From: Pseudomonas fluorescens
GTDB lineage: Bacteria > Pseudomonadota > Gammaproteobacteria > Pseudomonadales > Pseudomonadaceae
Assembly (NCBI RefSeq): GCF_902497995.1
Contig: NZ_CABVII010000010.1
Coordinates: 124,001 to 188,000 of the forward strand
Length of the DNA stretch: 64,000 bases
Direction of reading: 5' to 3'
Below are positions 17,626 to 27,592 of this stretch, in pieces; positions within the stretch are counted from its first letter, which is position 1; each line of letters opens with the position of its first letter. The notes below the pieces were generated by a model. The model was not told the DNA's origin. It searched no databases and saw only the letters and a program-made list of their open reading frames with translations. The position numbers were made by a program, and so were the translations under genes.

Positions 17626-19086
17626 TCAGAACAACTTCATCTTCGGCGCTTCTTCTTTCTGCGGCTCGACTTTCGCAGTCTGCTCGTTCCAGCCACCCCC
17701 CAATGCCTTGTACAGATTGACCGCACTGGTCAACTGTGCCAAACGGTCGGTGATCAGCGCCTGTTGGGCACTGAACAGCTGGCGCTGGGCATCGAGGAAG
17801 GTCAGGTTGCTGTCGACACCGATGCGATAACGACGCTCGGCCAGACGGTAGTAGTCCTGGTTGGCGGTGACGAAATCACGCTGGGCCTGCAACTGCTCGG
17901 TGTAGGTCTGGCGCGCGGCCAGGCCATCGGCGACTTCCTGGAAGGCCGTTTGAATGGACTTCTCGTAGTTCGCCACGCCGATGTCTTTCTGGATTTTCGA
18001 GTAATCCAGGCTTGCGCGCAGACTGCCGGCGTTGAAGATCGGCAAGTTGATCTGCGGCTGGAACAGCCAGGTGCCCGAACCGCCCTTGAACAGGCCGGAC
18101 AGGTCCGGGCTCAGGGAGCCGGCATTGGCCGTCAGGCTGATGCTCGGGAAGAACGCAGCCCGGGCCGCGCCGATGTTGGCGTTGGCCGCCTTGAGGTTGT
18201 ATTCGGCCTGGAGGATGTCCGGACGACGTTGCAGCAAGTCCGACGGCAGGCCAGGCGGAACCTGGCTCAACAGGTCGTCGGACAGCGGCTTGGCGGTTTG
18301 CAGGTTGGCCGGGATACCGGTGCCGAGCAGCAGCACCAGGCCGTTTTCATCCTGCGCGACCTGGCGGGTGTACCGGGCCAGTTGCGCCCGGGCGTTTTCC
18401 ACCGAGGTGCGCGACTGGGCCAGGTCCAGGGCCGAGGCCACACCGACTTCGTTGCTGCGCGCGGTGAGCTTCAGGCTCTCCTCGAACGCTCCGAGGGTGT
18501 CCTGGGTCAGTTTGCGCAGCTCTTTGTCGGCCTGCCAGGTCAGGTAGGCATTGGCCACGTTGGCCACCAGGCTGATCTGCGTGCTGCGGCGGCCTTCTTC
18601 AGTGGCGAAGTATTGCTGCAGGGCTTCTTCGCTCAGGCTGCGAACCCGACCGAACAGGTCGAGTTCATAAGCACTGATGCCAACCGTGGCCGAGTAGGAG
18701 CTGGTAATGCCCGCTTCGCCGGTCTGCGAGGCCCGTGCCGGGACCCGTTGCCGGCTGCCGGTGCCATTGGCCGAGACCGCCGGGAACAGATCCGCACGCT
18801 GGATGCGGTACTGCGCCGCGAAGGCATCGATGTTCAGCGCCGCAACCCGCAGGTCGCGGTTGTTTTCCAGGGCGACCTGGATCAGCTGCTGCAGTGCCGG
18901 GTCATGGAAAAACTGCTTCCAGCCCTGTTCGGCGGCGGCCTGGGCCGGCGCCTGGGCCGGCGAGTACGCCGGGCCCTGCGGATACTGGCCTGCCACCGGC
19001 GCTTGCGGCCGCTGATAATCCGGTATCAGTGAGCAACCGCTCAGCACCAGGGCCGCGATTGCGATGGACAGTAGCGACTTGCTCAT
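17626..19086 (-). CDS. RND efflux outer-membrane channel, OprM/TtgC/EmhC type
   Basis: TolC-like trimeric channel that completes the tripartite pump. The 486-residue lipoprotein has a lipobox ([13 protein letters not shown], lipidated Cys18) and two repeats of the outer-membrane efflux domain with the usual segment [37 protein letters not shown] in the second. Its start codon overlaps the stop of the RND gene (TAATG). Closest family members as I recall are OprM of P. aeruginosa and EmhC/TtgC of P. fluorescens and P. putida. Confidence 0.9.
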   Translation of the reverse strand: MSKSLLSIAIAALVLSGCSLIPDYQRPQAPVAGQYPQGPAYSPAQAPAQAAAEQGWKQFFHDPALQQLIQVALENNRDLRVAALNIDAFAAQYRIQRADLFPAVSANGTGSRQRVPARASQTGEAGITSSYSATVGISAYELDLFGRVRSLSEEALQQYFATEEGRRSTQISLVANVANAYLTWQADKELRKLTQDTLGAFEESLKLTARSNEVGVASALDLAQSRTSVENARAQLARYTRQVAQDENGLVLLLGTGIPANLQTAKPLSDDLLSQVPPGLPSDLLQRRPDILQAEYNLKAANANIGAARAAFFPSISLTANAGSLSPDLSGLFKGGSGTWLFQPQINLPIFNAGSLRASLDYSKIQKDIGVANYEKSIQTAFQEVADGLAARQTYTEQLQAQRDFVTANQDYYRLAERRYRIGVDSNLTFLDAQRQLFSAQQALITDRLAQLTSAVNLYKALGGGWNEQTAKVEPQKEEAPKMKLF

Positions 19087-22000
19087 TAGCCAGCCTCTTT
19101 AGAAGGTTCAAGAGCGTCATCCTGGTCAGCGGTTTTGCGCTGCCCCATGGCCGACACAGTAACGAAAAACAGTGGGACCCAGAAGATCGCCAGGACGGTG
19201 GCGGTGATCATACCGCCGATGACCCCGGTACCGATCGCATGCTGGCTACCCGAACCTGCCCCCGTGGAAATGGCCAGCGGTACCACACCGAGGACGAAGG
19301 CGAGCGAGGTCATGATAATCGGTCGCAAACGCATCCGGCAGGCTTCGATCGCCGCATCGCGCAGGCTACGCCCTTGTTCATGCAGTTCCTTGGCGAATTC
19401 GACGATCAGGATGGCGTTTTTCGCCGCCAGACCGATGGTCGTCAACAGGCCCACCTGGAAGTACACGTCGTTGGACAGGCCGCGCAGGCTGGTCGCCATC
19501 AGCGCCCCGATGATGCCCAACGGCACCACCAGCATCACTGCGATCGGGATCGACCAGCTTTCATACAACGCCGCCAGACACAGGAACACCATCAGCAGCG
19601 ACAACGCATACAGCGCTGGCGCTTGCGAGCCGGACAGACGTTCCTCATACGACAGGCCGGTCCAGGAAATACCGACACCGGCCGGCAGTTTCCTGGCCAG
19701 GGCTTCGACTTCGGCCATGGCTTCACCGGTGGAATAACCGGGCGCCGGAGCACCGAGGATTTCCATCGCTTCCACGCCGTTGTAACGCGACAGCTTCGGC
19801 GCGCCGTAGATCCATTCACCCTTGGCGAAGGCCGAGAACGGCACCATGGTCCCGGCGCTGTTGCGCACATACCATTTCTTCACGTCTTCAGGGCTCATGC
19901 GTGCACCTGGCTGGCCTTGCACGTACACCTTCTTCACCCGACCGCGGTCGATGAAGTCGTTCACATAGCTACTGCCCAGGGCAATCGACAGGGTGTTGTT
20001 GATGTCGGTGAGGGTCACGCCCAGGGCGCTGGCCTTCTCGTCGTCGATTTCCAGCTGATATTGCGGCTCGTCGTTCAGGCCGTTGGGACGCACTTGCGAG
20101 AGGATCTTGCTTTGCGCCGCCAGGCCGAGGAACTGGTTGCGCGCTTCCATCAGCTTGTCGTGACCGATACCGGCGCGGTCCTGGAGGAACACGTCGAAAC
20201 CGGTGGCGTTACCCAGTTCCAGTACCGCCGGAGGCGCGAAAGCAAACACCATGGCATCACGGAAGGTGAAGAAATGCTGCTGGGCCCGCGCCGCAACCTT
20301 GAACACGCTGTTGTCGGCGTTACGTTCGTCCCAGGGTTTAAGCATGATGAACGCCATACCCGAGCTCTGGCCACGACCGGCGAAGTTGAAGCCGTTCACG
20401 GTAAACACCGATGCCACCGCATCGCCTTCACCGCCGTCCTTGCTCGGACGCAGCAGGAACTCACGCATCTCATCCACCACCACCTGCGTGCGCTGGGCAC
20501 TGGAGCCGGCCGGAGTCTGCACCTGGGCAAACAGCACGCCCTGGTCTTCTTCCGGCAGGAACGCCGTTGGAATGCGGGTGAACAGCCAGATCATGCCGAC
20601 CACGATAATGATGTACGCCAGCAGGTACGGAGCCTTGTTCGAGAGCATATTGCCCACGCCACGCTCGTAGCTGCGCACGCCACGGTCGAAGCTGCGGTTG
20701 AACCAGCCGAAGAAGCCGCGTTTGGGCGTGCCGTGCTCGCCTTTCGGGATCGGCTTGAGCATGGTGGCGCACAGTGCCGGGGTGAAGATCAGCGCGACCA
20801 GTACCGACAGGGCCATGGCCGAGACGATGGTGATCGAGAACTGCTTGTAGATCACACCGGTGGAGCCGCTGAAGAACGCCATTGGCAGCAGTACCGCCGA
20901 CAGCACCAGGGCGATGCCGACCAGTGCACCCTGGATCTGCCCCATGGATTTCTTGGTGGCCTCCTTGGGTGACAGGCCTTCTTCGCTCATGACCCGTTCG
21001 ACGTTTTCCACCACGACAATGGCGTCGTCCACCAGCAAGCCGATGGCCAGCACCATGCCGAACATGGTCAGGGTGTTGATGCTGAAACCAAATGCCGCGA
21101 GGATGCCGAAGGTACCCAGCAAAACCACCGGGACAGTCATCGTGGTGATGACGGTGGCGCGGAAGTTTTGCAGGAACAGGAACATCACCAGGAACACCAG
21201 CACGACCGCTTCGACCAGGGTTTCAACCACGCCCTTGATCGATTCGGTCACCACCGGCGTGGTGTCGTACGGGAACACCACTTCCATCCCTTCAGGGAAG
21301 AACGGCTTGAGGGTGTCGATGGTCTTGCGCAGGGCTTTTGCGGTGTCGAGGGCGTTGGCACCGTTGGCCAGTTTCACCGCCAGACCGGAGGCCGGGCTGC
21401 CGTTGAACTGGGCGCTGATCGAGTAGTTTTCACCGCCCAGACCAACATCCGCCACGTCGCCGACGCGCACTTGCGAGCCGTCCTTGTTGACCTTGAGCAG
21501 GATCGCCTTGAACTGCTCGGCCGTCTGCAGGCGGGTCTTGCCGATGATCGTCGCGTTCAGTTGCTGGCCTTGCACGGCAGGCAAGCCGCCGAGTTGACCG
21601 GACGACACCTGGACGTTCTGCGCCGCGATCGCGGTTTTCACGTCCACCGGGGTCAGGTTGTAGTTGTTGAGCTTGGCCGGGTCGAGCCAGATCCGCATCG
21701 CGTACTGGGCACCGAAGACCTGGAAGTCACCGACACCGGCGGTCCGCGAGATCGGATCCTGCATGTTCGACACGATGTAGTTGGACAGGTCGTCCTTGGT
21801 CATGCTGCCGTCACGCGACACCACGCCGATCACCAGCAGGAAGTTTTTCACTGCCTTGGTCACGCGGATCCCCTGTTGCTGCACTTCTTGCGGCAGCAGC
21901 GGGGTGGCCAGGTTCAGTTTGTTCTGCACCTGAACCTGCGCGGTATCGGAGTTGGTGCCCTGCTCGAAGGTCGCGGTAATGGTCATGCTGCCGTCGGAGT

Positions 22001-22247
22001 TACTTTCCGAGGAGACATAACGCAGGTTATCGATACCGTTGAGCTGTTGTTCGATCACCTGCACCACGGTGTCCTGCACGGTTTGTGCGGACGCGCCCGG
22101 GTAGGTCACCTGGATCGCAATGGCCGGAGGCGCAATGCTCGGGTATTGGTTGATCGGAAGTTTGAGGATCGAGAGTGCCCCGACCAGCATGATCACCAGG
22201 GCAATTACCCAGGCAAAAATCGGACGATCGATAAAAAATCTGGACAT
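19086..22247 (-). CDS. RND multidrug efflux transporter, MexB/TtgB/EmhB type
   Basis: The proton-driven inner-membrane trimer of the pump. The 1053-residue protein has the full HAE1 layout: first membrane span at 10-28, two large periplasmic loops, and the charged span segment [17 protein letters not shown] with the paired aspartates of the proton relay near residue 405. The C-terminal half repeats the pattern ([24 protein letters not shown]). Length is standard for MexB homologues. It is 3 bp downstream of the adaptor gene, so both are in one operon. Confidence 0.94.
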   Translation of the reverse strand: MSRFFIDRPIFAWVIALVIMLVGALSILKLPINQYPSIAPPAIAIQVTYPGASAQTVQDTVVQVIEQQLNGIDNLRYVSSESNSDGSMTITATFEQGTNSDTAQVQVQNKLNLATPLLPQEVQQQGIRVTKAVKNFLLVIGVVSRDGSMTKDDLSNYIVSNMQDPISRTAGVGDFQVFGAQYAMRIWLDPAKLNNYNLTPVDVKTAIAAQNVQVSSGQLGGLPAVQGQQLNATIIGKTRLQTAEQFKAILLKVNKDGSQVRVGDVADVGLGGENYSISAQFNGSPASGLAVKLANGANALDTAKALRKTIDTLKPFFPEGMEVVFPYDTTPVVTESIKGVVETLVEAVVLVFLVMFLFLQNFRATVITTMTVPVVLLGTFGILAAFGFSINTLTMFGMVLAIGLLVDDAIVVVENVERVMSEEGLSPKEATKKSMGQIQGALVGIALVLSAVLLPMAFFSGSTGVIYKQFSITIVSAMALSVLVALIFTPALCATMLKPIPKGEHGTPKRGFFGWFNRSFDRGVRSYERGVGNMLSNKAPYLLAYIIIVVGMIWLFTRIPTAFLPEEDQGVLFAQVQTPAGSSAQRTQVVVDEMREFLLRPSKDGGEGDAVASVFTVNGFNFAGRGQSSGMAFIMLKPWDERNADNSVFKVAARAQQHFFTFRDAMVFAFAPPAVLELGNATGFDVFLQDRAGIGHDKLMEARNQFLGLAAQSKILSQVRPNGLNDEPQYQLEIDDEKASALGVTLTDINNTLSIALGSSYVNDFIDRGRVKKVYVQGQPGARMSPEDVKKWYVRNSAGTMVPFSAFAKGEWIYGAPKLSRYNGVEAMEILGAPAPGYSTGEAMAEVEALARKLPAGVGISWTGLSYEERLSGSQAPALYALSLLMVFLCLAALYESWSIPIAVMLVVPLGIIGALMATSLRGLSNDVYFQVGLLTTIGLAAKNAILIVEFAKELHEQGRSLRDAAIEACRMRLRPIIMTSLAFVLGVVPLAISTGAGSGSQHAIGTGVIGGMITATVLAIFWVPLFFVTVSAMGQRKTADQDDALEPSKEAG

Positions 22248-22250
22248 GGT

Positions 22251-23408
22251 TTACTCCCCTTTGCCGCTGGAAGCCTGGTCAGCTGCTTTTGCGGGAGCCG
22301 GGTTCTTTGCGCCAACGTTAGTCGCTTCACTCACTTTGACTTCAACGCCAGGTTTGACGTATTGCAACCCTTCGGTGATCAGTCGATCGCCGGCTTTCAG
22401 ACCGTCTTCGATCAGCCATTGGCTGCCCACAGTGCGGCTGGCCTTGAGCTGACGCAGTTCGACCTTGTTGTCCGGACCGACGACCAACGCGGTCGGGCTG
22501 CCTTTGAGGTCGCGGGTCACACCTTGTTGCGGCGCGAGGATCGCCGCGCTGTTCACGCCGGATTGCAGTTGGGCGTGAACGAACATGCCTGGCAACAGGG
22601 TGTGATCAGGGTTCGGGAACACCGCACGCAAGGTCACGGAACCGGTGGTCTGGTCAACCGAGACTTCGGAGAACTCGAGCTTGCCCGGTTGTTTGTACTC
22701 GCTGCCGTCTTCGAGGGTCAGCTTGACCGCTGCGGCGGTGTCGCCAGCCTTTTGCAGGCGACCGCTTTCCAGTTCGCGGCGCAGTTCAAGCAGCTCCACG
22801 GAAGACTGGGTCACGTCGACGTAGATCGGGTCGAGCTGGTGAATCACGGCCATGGCGTCGACCTGGCCGCTGGTCACCAGCGCGCCTTCGGTCACCGTAG
22901 AACGGCCGATACGGCCAGAGATCGGTGCGTACACCTTGGTGTAGCGCACATTGATCTGGGCGCTTTGCAGGGTCGCTTCCGCCTGCAGCCGGTTGGCCAG
23001 GGCCGTGTCGTATTCCTGGCGGCTGACAGCCTGCTCTTTGACCAGTTGCTGGTAGCGATCCGAGATCGACTTGGTCTGTTGCAGGTTGGCCTGGGCACTT
23101 TTCAGGGTGGCTTCATAAAGGGCTGGATCGATCTGATACAGCTGCTGGCCGACCTTGACGTCGCCGCCTTCCTTGAACAGGCGCTTGAGAATGATGCCGT
23201 TGACCTGAGGGCGAACCTCGGCGATGCGGAACGCGCTGGTGCGGCCCGGAAGCTCGGACGTCAGGGTGAAGGCTTGGGATTGCAGGGTTACGACGCCGAC
23301 CTGAGGGGGCGGTGCGACAGGCGCGGCCTCTTCCTTTTTGCATCCGCTAAGCAGTGTTGCCAAGGCGACGGCGGTGACCAGAGCGGTAACAGCTGGCTTG
23401 AATTGCAT
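22251..23408 (-). CDS. RND efflux periplasmic adaptor, MexA/TtgA/EmhA type
   Basis: Lipid-anchored adaptor linking transporter and channel. The 385-residue product has a lipobox (ALATLLSGCKKEE), a lipoyl half-domain (PQVNGIILKRLFKEGGDVKVGQQLYQIDP), an alpha hairpin (SAQANLQQTKSISDRYQQLVKEQAVSRQEYDTA) and the returning lipoyl/beta-barrel segment (VYAPISGRIGRSTVTEGALV). First gene of the operon; its promoter overlaps the TtgR-type operator. Confidence 0.93.
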   Translation of the reverse strand: MQFKPAVTALVTAVALATLLSGCKKEEAAPVAPPPQVGVVTLQSQAFTLTSELPGRTSAFRIAEVRPQVNGIILKRLFKEGGDVKVGQQLYQIDPALYEATLKSAQANLQQTKSISDRYQQLVKEQAVSRQEYDTALANRLQAEATLQSAQINVRYTKVYAPISGRIGRSTVTEGALVTSGQVDAMAVIHQLDPIYVDVTQSSVELLELRRELESGRLQKAGDTAAAVKLTLEDGSEYKQPGKLEFSEVSVDQTTGSVTLRAVFPNPDHTLLPGMFVHAQLQSGVNSAAILAPQQGVTRDLKGSPTALVVGPDNKVELRQLKASRTVGSQWLIEDGLKAGDRLITEGLQYVKPGVEVKVSEATNVGAKNPAPAKAADQASSGKGE

Positions 23409-23492
23409 GAAAATCCTCGGGTCAGGCGCGCACAGTGCGCACTAGAAAGGTGGAAGGGTAAAAATTCTGCGCTGGGTGGATAAGTAGCTTGC

Positions 23493-23533
23493 TAAGTAAT
23501 ATACTTACGTTCATGGTTGTTTGTAAATAGCTG
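23493..23533. promoter_or_regulatory. TtgR/EmhR operator and divergent promoter
   Basis: On the minus strand TTTACA and TATATT stand 18 bp apart and form the efflux promoter. They enclose TTTACAAACAACCATGAACG followed by TAAGTA, close to the P. putida TtgR operator as I recall it, with TTAC/GTAA arms. Repressor bound here would cover both promoter hexamers. Confidence 0.75.
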
Positions 23534-23671
23534 AACCGTGTCACCTTGACGTTACAAAAATTATTCGAAGGTTCGAATTGTAGGCCGGGGACGACGCCTG
23601 AGAGCGTTCGCCCCCCTTTTATTCAGCTGATATTCAGACATCGCTGAAGCCCTGATCGAGGTTGTACTGCC

Positions 23672-24304
23672 ATGGTCCGTCGTACCAAAGAGGAAGCTCA
23701 AGAAACCCGTAGCCAGATACTCGAAGCGGCCGAAAAAGCCTTTTTCGAGCGGGGCGTGGCGCGCACGACACTGGCGGAAATCGCGACCCTGGCCGGCGTC
23801 ACGCGCGGGGCCATCTATTGGCATTTCAGCAACAAGGCGGCCGTGGTGCAGGCCATGCTCGACACCTTGCATGAGCCGCTGGATGAAATGGCCAAGGCCA
23901 GTGAAAATGCAGATGAACCCGACCCGCTGGGCTGCATGCGCAAGCTGCTGATTCATTTGTTTCATCAAGTTGCTCTGGACCCGAAAACCCGGCGCCTCAA
24001 TGAGATTCTGTTTCATAAGTGCGAATTCACCGATGAAATGTGCGACCTGCGTCAGCAGCGCCGCGTGGCCAGTCTCGATTGCAATGTGCGCATCGCCCTG
24101 GCCCTGAGTAATGCAGTGAATCGGGGACAGTTGCCGGAAAATCTCGACACCTCCCGCGCCGCCGTCAGCCTGCATGCGTACATCGATGGCATCCTGTACC
24201 AGTGGCTGTTGGCACCCGACAGTTTTGAACTGCACGCCGAAGCCGAGCGTTGGGTCGATACAGGTTTGGACATGCTGCGCTTGAGCCCAAGCCTGTGCAA
24301 ATAA
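23672..24304 (+). CDS. TetR-family repressor of the RND pump, TtgR/EmhR type
   Basis: Represses the divergent efflux operon and is released by drugs or aromatic solvents. The 210-residue protein begins [20 protein letters not shown], has the TetR helix-turn-helix [25 protein letters not shown] near residue 33-57, and ends [13 protein letters not shown]. These are nearly those of TtgR. Its divergent position and the intact operator between support the role. The ligand-pocket residues cannot be assessed with confidence by eye. Confidence 0.9.
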   Translation: MVRRTKEEAQETRSQILEAAEKAFFERGVARTTLAEIATLAGVTRGAIYWHFSNKAAVVQAMLDTLHEPLDEMAKASENADEPDPLGCMRKLLIHLFHQVALDPKTRRLNEILFHKCEFTDEMCDLRQQRRVASLDCNVRIALALSNAVNRGQLPENLDTSRAAVSLHAYIDGILYQWLLAPDSFELHAEAERWVDTGLDMLRLSPSLCK

Positions 24305-24554
24305 AACAAAATGAATAAATGCATCCGGTTCTGACAAGGCTCGACAGGGCTGAAGCTCGGTTCTTTGCTCGCGTTGTCGCAACGGGATGCTTTTATATAC
24401 GCAGGCGCTTGCGGTTGACAGCTGGCGAGCCCTGTATTTTGTAGGGATTTTGTATCGAGTGTTTAAGTGAGTCTGGCTTCGGCGTGATCGGCATTGCGCT
24501 GATTGGCCTCAGTGCTCTTGCTGTTGCCTGGATCCAGCGCACGTGCGGCAAGGA
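24305..24554. other. 250-bp spacer, no clear gene
   Basis: Contains a -35-like TTGACA near 24416 and a hydrophobic 35-codon open frame from a GTG near 24484 that runs into the 3' end of the acetyltransferase gene on the other strand. No ribosome site precedes it. No terminator was found for the repressor gene. Confidence 0.3.
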
Positions 24555-25040
24555 TCAGAATATCAGGCCCATTCGCCGTTCGTAACCGATCCGGCCCTTG
24601 TAGGCTTCGCCGCTGTCGACCCAGCCGAATGTGGCGTATAGCGCGATGGCCGCTTCGTTGTCGGCATCCACTGACAACTCCAGTCCCTTTATTTCCGGCC
24701 AGGCCTGGCGCGCCACCTCGGGCAGGGCGTGCAGGCAGGCCTTGCCATAGCCTTTGCCCTGAGCGCGGCGATCCACTTGCAAGGCATGCAGGGTCGCGCT
24801 GTGTTCGTCGGCCCATGCCGGCAGCACCGGCGGGCGTTTGAGCAGCAGAAAGGCGACGGGAATATCCTCGGCCAGCAGGGCAAATCCCTTGACGCCGGGG
24901 CCGGGCCTGGACAGCAAGGTGTGCAGCGCACCGTAGATGTCGCCGCAGAACCTGATCTGTTCTTTGTGAACTTCAATGGCCTCGACCTGCCGGCGCTGGA
25001 GCGCGTTGAGGCTTTCGTAAGGCACGAGTCTGGCTGTCAC
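24555..25040 (-). CDS. GNAT-family N-acetyltransferase
   Basis: Transfers an acetyl group from acetyl-CoA to an unknown amine. The 161-residue protein shows the GNAT acetyl-CoA loop VDRRAQGKGYGKACLHAL (R/Q-x-x-G-x-G) near residue 89-106 and the following strand-helix pair LELSVDADNEAAIALYATFGW. The length fits a single-domain member. It is divergent from the SnoaL-like gene. Confidence 0.85.
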   Translation of the reverse strand: MTARLVPYESLNALQRRQVEAIEVHKEQIRFCGDIYGALHTLLSRPGPGVKGFALLAEDIPVAFLLLKRPPVLPAWADEHSATLHALQVDRRAQGKGYGKACLHALPEVARQAWPEIKGLELSVDADNEAAIALYATFGWVDSGEAYKGRIGYERRMGLIF

Positions 25041-25181
25041 TGGAGTATCCTTTTTCCATCACCGATAGGTTTCGGATTCTAACGAGTTTGCGCTGATCGA
25101 TTATTTTTATTTCGGTTGTCGATTTGGCGTTTTGCCAGACGACAAAGGGTGTCTTCACCACAAAAACCACGGAGAACCACC

Positions 25182-25607
25182 ATGAACGCTACCCACGAGA
25201 TCCAGACCCTGATCGACACCTACCGTCAGGCGGTCATCGCCAAGGATGTCGAGAAAATCATGGCCCTGTATGCCGACGACATCGTCTCCTACGACGCGGT
25301 CAAGGCCCTGCAATTCCGGGGCAAGGCGGCCTATCGCGCGCATTGGCTGGAGTGCATGGAGATGTGCCAGGGCGCGCACACGTTTGACTTCGACCAGATG
25401 AACATCGTGGCGGACGAGCACATCGCCTTCGCCCATTGGCTGGCCCATTGCGGTGGCACCAATGACAAGGGTGAAACCCAGGCCTGCTGGATGCGCGTGA
25501 CCGCCTGTTACCGGCGCGAGGCCGGACAATGGCGCATCGTCCACGAACACTGGTCAGCCCCGTTCGACATGATGAGCGGCACTGCACTGTTCAATCTGGA
25601 GCCCTGA
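25182..25607 (+). CDS. SnoaL/NTF2-like protein (ketosteroid-isomerase fold)
   Basis: A 141-residue protein of the cone-shaped NTF2-like fold. Typical segments are IQTLIDTYRQAVIAKDVEKIMALYADDIVSYDA at the start and CYRREAGQWRIVHEHWSAPF near the end. GGAG precedes the ATG. Members can be small enzymes or binding proteins. It stands 99 bp before a DGPF gene and an ECF42-like sigma factor, all in the same direction; NTF2-like partners are common around such sigma factors, so a functional link is plausible. Confidence 0.8.
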   Translation: MNATHEIQTLIDTYRQAVIAKDVEKIMALYADDIVSYDAVKALQFRGKAAYRAHWLECMEMCQGAHTFDFDQMNIVADEHIAFAHWLAHCGGTNDKGETQACWMRVTACYRREAGQWRIVHEHWSAPFDMMSGTALFNLEP

Positions 25608-25706
25608 TCGGCGGGCGGTTGATCGGCAAACAGCGCCCAAACGCCAATCGGCAGCCATAGTTGATCCGTTCGATTAGGGTAGAGCCTCAAGAAATGGAGA
25701 GCGTCC

Positions 25707-26051
25707 ATGAAATATCTATGCCTGGTCTACAGCAGCGAACTCGAGTTGCATTCGCTTCCCGACAGTCCGAAAGACGCCGAATGTATGGCCTACGCCGAGT
25801 CGATCCAGGGCAGTGGCCGGATGCTCGCGGCCGAAGCGCTGGAGTCGGTGCAGACCGCGACCACCGTGCGCATGCGCAACGGGAAAATGTCGATCACCGA
25901 CGGCCCGTTCGCCGAAACCAAGGAGCAGTTGGCCGGCTTTTACCTGATCGAAGCCAAGGACCTCAATGAAGCCCTGCAGGTCGCCGGCAACATCCCGGCG
26001 GCCCGGGTGGGCTGTGTCGAGGTGCGCCCCGTTCGCCAGTTGAATCCCTGA
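25707..26051 (+). CDS. DGPF-domain (YCII-related) protein
   Basis: A 114-residue protein of the YCII-related superfamily. It carries the name-giving motif in ITDGPFAETKEQLAGFYLIEA near residue 68-88. DGPF proteins are genetically linked to ECF42 sigma factors and have been proposed as their targets or partners. Here the sigma gene begins about 100 bp downstream. AATGGAG lies before the ATG. Enzymatic activity is unknown. Confidence 0.88.
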   Translation: MKYLCLVYSSELELHSLPDSPKDAECMAYAESIQGSGRMLAAEALESVQTATTVRMRNGKMSITDGPFAETKEQLAGFYLIEAKDLNEALQVAGNIPAARVGCVEVRPVRQLNP

Positions 26052-26077
26052 ACCACCATCGAAAACAGGAGATCTGC

Positions 26078-26149
26078 ATGAGCCCGCAACCTTGTAGCAA
26101 GCAACCTGCCGAATTCGAGTCAGCGATGACCGAAGGCCTGTCGGACTGA
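26078..26149 (+). CDS. 23-residue peptide translationally coupled to the sigma factor
   Basis: An ATG at 26078 with a good ribosome site (CAGGAGATCTGC before it) opens a frame of 23 codons (MSPQPCSKQPAEFESAMTEG and three more residues). Its TGA overlaps the sigma factor ATG (TGATG). The sigma gene itself has no other ribosome site in the expected window, so this peptide probably serves translational coupling. Whether the peptide has a function is unknown; it could be the remnant of a longer gene. Confidence 0.55.
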   Translation: MSPQPCSKQPAEFESAMTEGLSD

Positions 26150-27390
26150 TGCCTGACGTCGCGGTTACGGCGCGGGTCGAGCAGGTCTACCGTGAAGACT
26201 CACGGCGGATCCTGGCGACCCTGATCCGCTTGCTTGGCGATTTCGATCTGGCCGAAGAGGCCTTGCACGAGGCGTTTTTCGTCGCGGTCGAGCGCTGGCA
26301 GCGTGACGGTGTGCCGGGCAATCCGCGGGCCTGGCTGGTGTCCACCGGGCGCTTCAAGGCCATTGACGGGTTGCGTCGGCGCGCGCGTTTCAACGCGTCC
26401 CGGCCGCTGTTGATCGCGCAACTGGAGGCGCTGGAGCAGGCCGACTGGAGTGACGAAGACGTGGAAGACGATCGCCTGCGCCTGATCTTTACCTGCTGCC
26501 ACCCGGCACTGGCGGCGGACGCCCAAGTGCCGTTGACCCTGCGGGAAGTCTGCGACCTGACCACCGAAGAAATCGCCCGGGCCTTCCTTTCGGCGCCGGC
26601 CACCATTGCCCAACGCATCGTGCGCGCCAAAGCGAAAATCCGTGACGCGAACATTCCCTATCAAGTGCCGACCCTGACCGAATTGCCCGAACGCCTCGAC
26701 AGCGTGCTGCGGGTGATTTACCTGGTGTTCAACGAAGGTTACTCGGCGTCCGTCGGCGCCGAATTGACCCGCGAGGATTTGACCCGTGAAGCGATACGGC
26801 TCGGCCGGTTGCTGGCCGAGTTGCTGCCGGAACCGGAGGTGATGGGCCTGCTGGCGTTGATGCTGTTGCACGAGTCGCGGCGCCTGGCCAGGACCTCGGC
26901 GAGTGGCGAGCTGATTGTGCTGGATGAGCAGGATCGTTCGCTGTGGGATGCCGAGCTGATCGCCGAAGGTTGCGCGCTGGTGGAGCGGGCATTGACCACC
27001 CGGCGTTTCGGGCCTTATTGCCTGCAGGCGGCGATCGCGGCGGTGCATGCCGAAGCGCCGACGGCGGGGGAGACGGATTGGCCACAGATTGTCGGTCTGT
27101 ATGACGTGCTGTTGCAGGCCATGCCGTCACCGGTGATCGAGCTGAACCGGGCCGCGGCACTGGCCAAGCGGGATGGACCGTTGGCGGGATTGACCTTGAT
27201 TGAAGGGATTTTGCAGCGCGGCGAGCTGCTGGATTACCACTTGGCGCATTCGGCGCGGGCGGAATTTTGTCGGCAGTTGGGGCGGGTGGATGAGGCGCGG
27301 GCGGCTTATCGGCGGGCGTTGGAGTTGACGCAGCAAGTGCCGGAGCGGCGGTTTATCGAGGGGCGGCTCAAGGCGTTGGGTGTGAAGTGA
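26149..27390 (+). CDS. ECF42-type RNA polymerase sigma factor with long C-terminal extension
   Basis: An alternative sigma factor of 413 residues, about twice the size of a minimal ECF sigma. Sigma region 2 covers residues 5-85 (LIRLLGDFDLAEEALHEAFFVAVERW) and region 4 about 110-180 (PLTLREVCDLTTEEIARAFLSAPATIAQRIVRAKAKI). The C-terminal 230 residues are the DUF6596/TPR-like extension (YLVFNEGYSAS, then LNRAAALAKRDGPLAGL), which in this group is thought to control activity in place of an anti-sigma factor. It follows a DGPF gene, as expected for ECF42. Confidence 0.88.
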   Translation: MPDVAVTARVEQVYREDSRRILATLIRLLGDFDLAEEALHEAFFVAVERWQRDGVPGNPRAWLVSTGRFKAIDGLRRRARFNASRPLLIAQLEALEQADWSDEDVEDDRLRLIFTCCHPALAADAQVPLTLREVCDLTTEEIARAFLSAPATIAQRIVRAKAKIRDANIPYQVPTLTELPERLDSVLRVIYLVFNEGYSASVGAELTREDLTREAIRLGRLLAELLPEPEVMGLLALMLLHESRRLARTSASGELIVLDEQDRSLWDAELIAEGCALVERALTTRRFGPYCLQAAIAAVHAEAPTAGETDWPQIVGLYDVLLQAMPSPVIELNRAAALAKRDGPLAGLTLIEGILQRGELLDYHLAHSARAEFCRQLGRVDEARAAYRRALELTQQVPERRFIEGRLKALGVK

Positions 27391-27396
27391 TCTTGA

Positions 27397-27586
27397 GGGC
27401 CTCTTCGCGAGCAAGCTCGCTCCCACATTATTTGACCGGGTTTTGCCTGGAGAGTGGGGTCCAATGTGGGGGGATGTGATCTGGAGGGCCTCTTCGCGGG
27501 CAAGCCTCGCTCCTACAGGTTCGAGTCGAATCGGGATTATATGATCGACTCGAACCTGTAGGAGCGAGGCTTGCCCGCGAATGGCC
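27397..27586. repeat. single REP plus REPIN
   Basis: A single REP (CCTCTTCGCGAGCAAGCTCG then CTCCCACA) at 27397-27429 is followed by a REPIN at 27486-27586. The REPIN loop carries an extra inverted repeat GGTTCGAGTCGA...TCGACTCGAACC, so the hairpin is extended. It lies between convergent genes. Confidence 0.85.
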
Positions 27587-27592
27587 ACGCCG

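Noticed and set aside
18735..20972. 745-codon plus-strand frame opposite the RND genes
   Set aside because: Antisense to OprM-like and MexB-like genes with complete motifs.
24484..24600. Hydrophobic 35-codon frame starting at a GTG
   Set aside because: No ribosome site and it overlaps the 3' end of the acetyltransferase gene; a small membrane peptide cannot be excluded but is unsupported.
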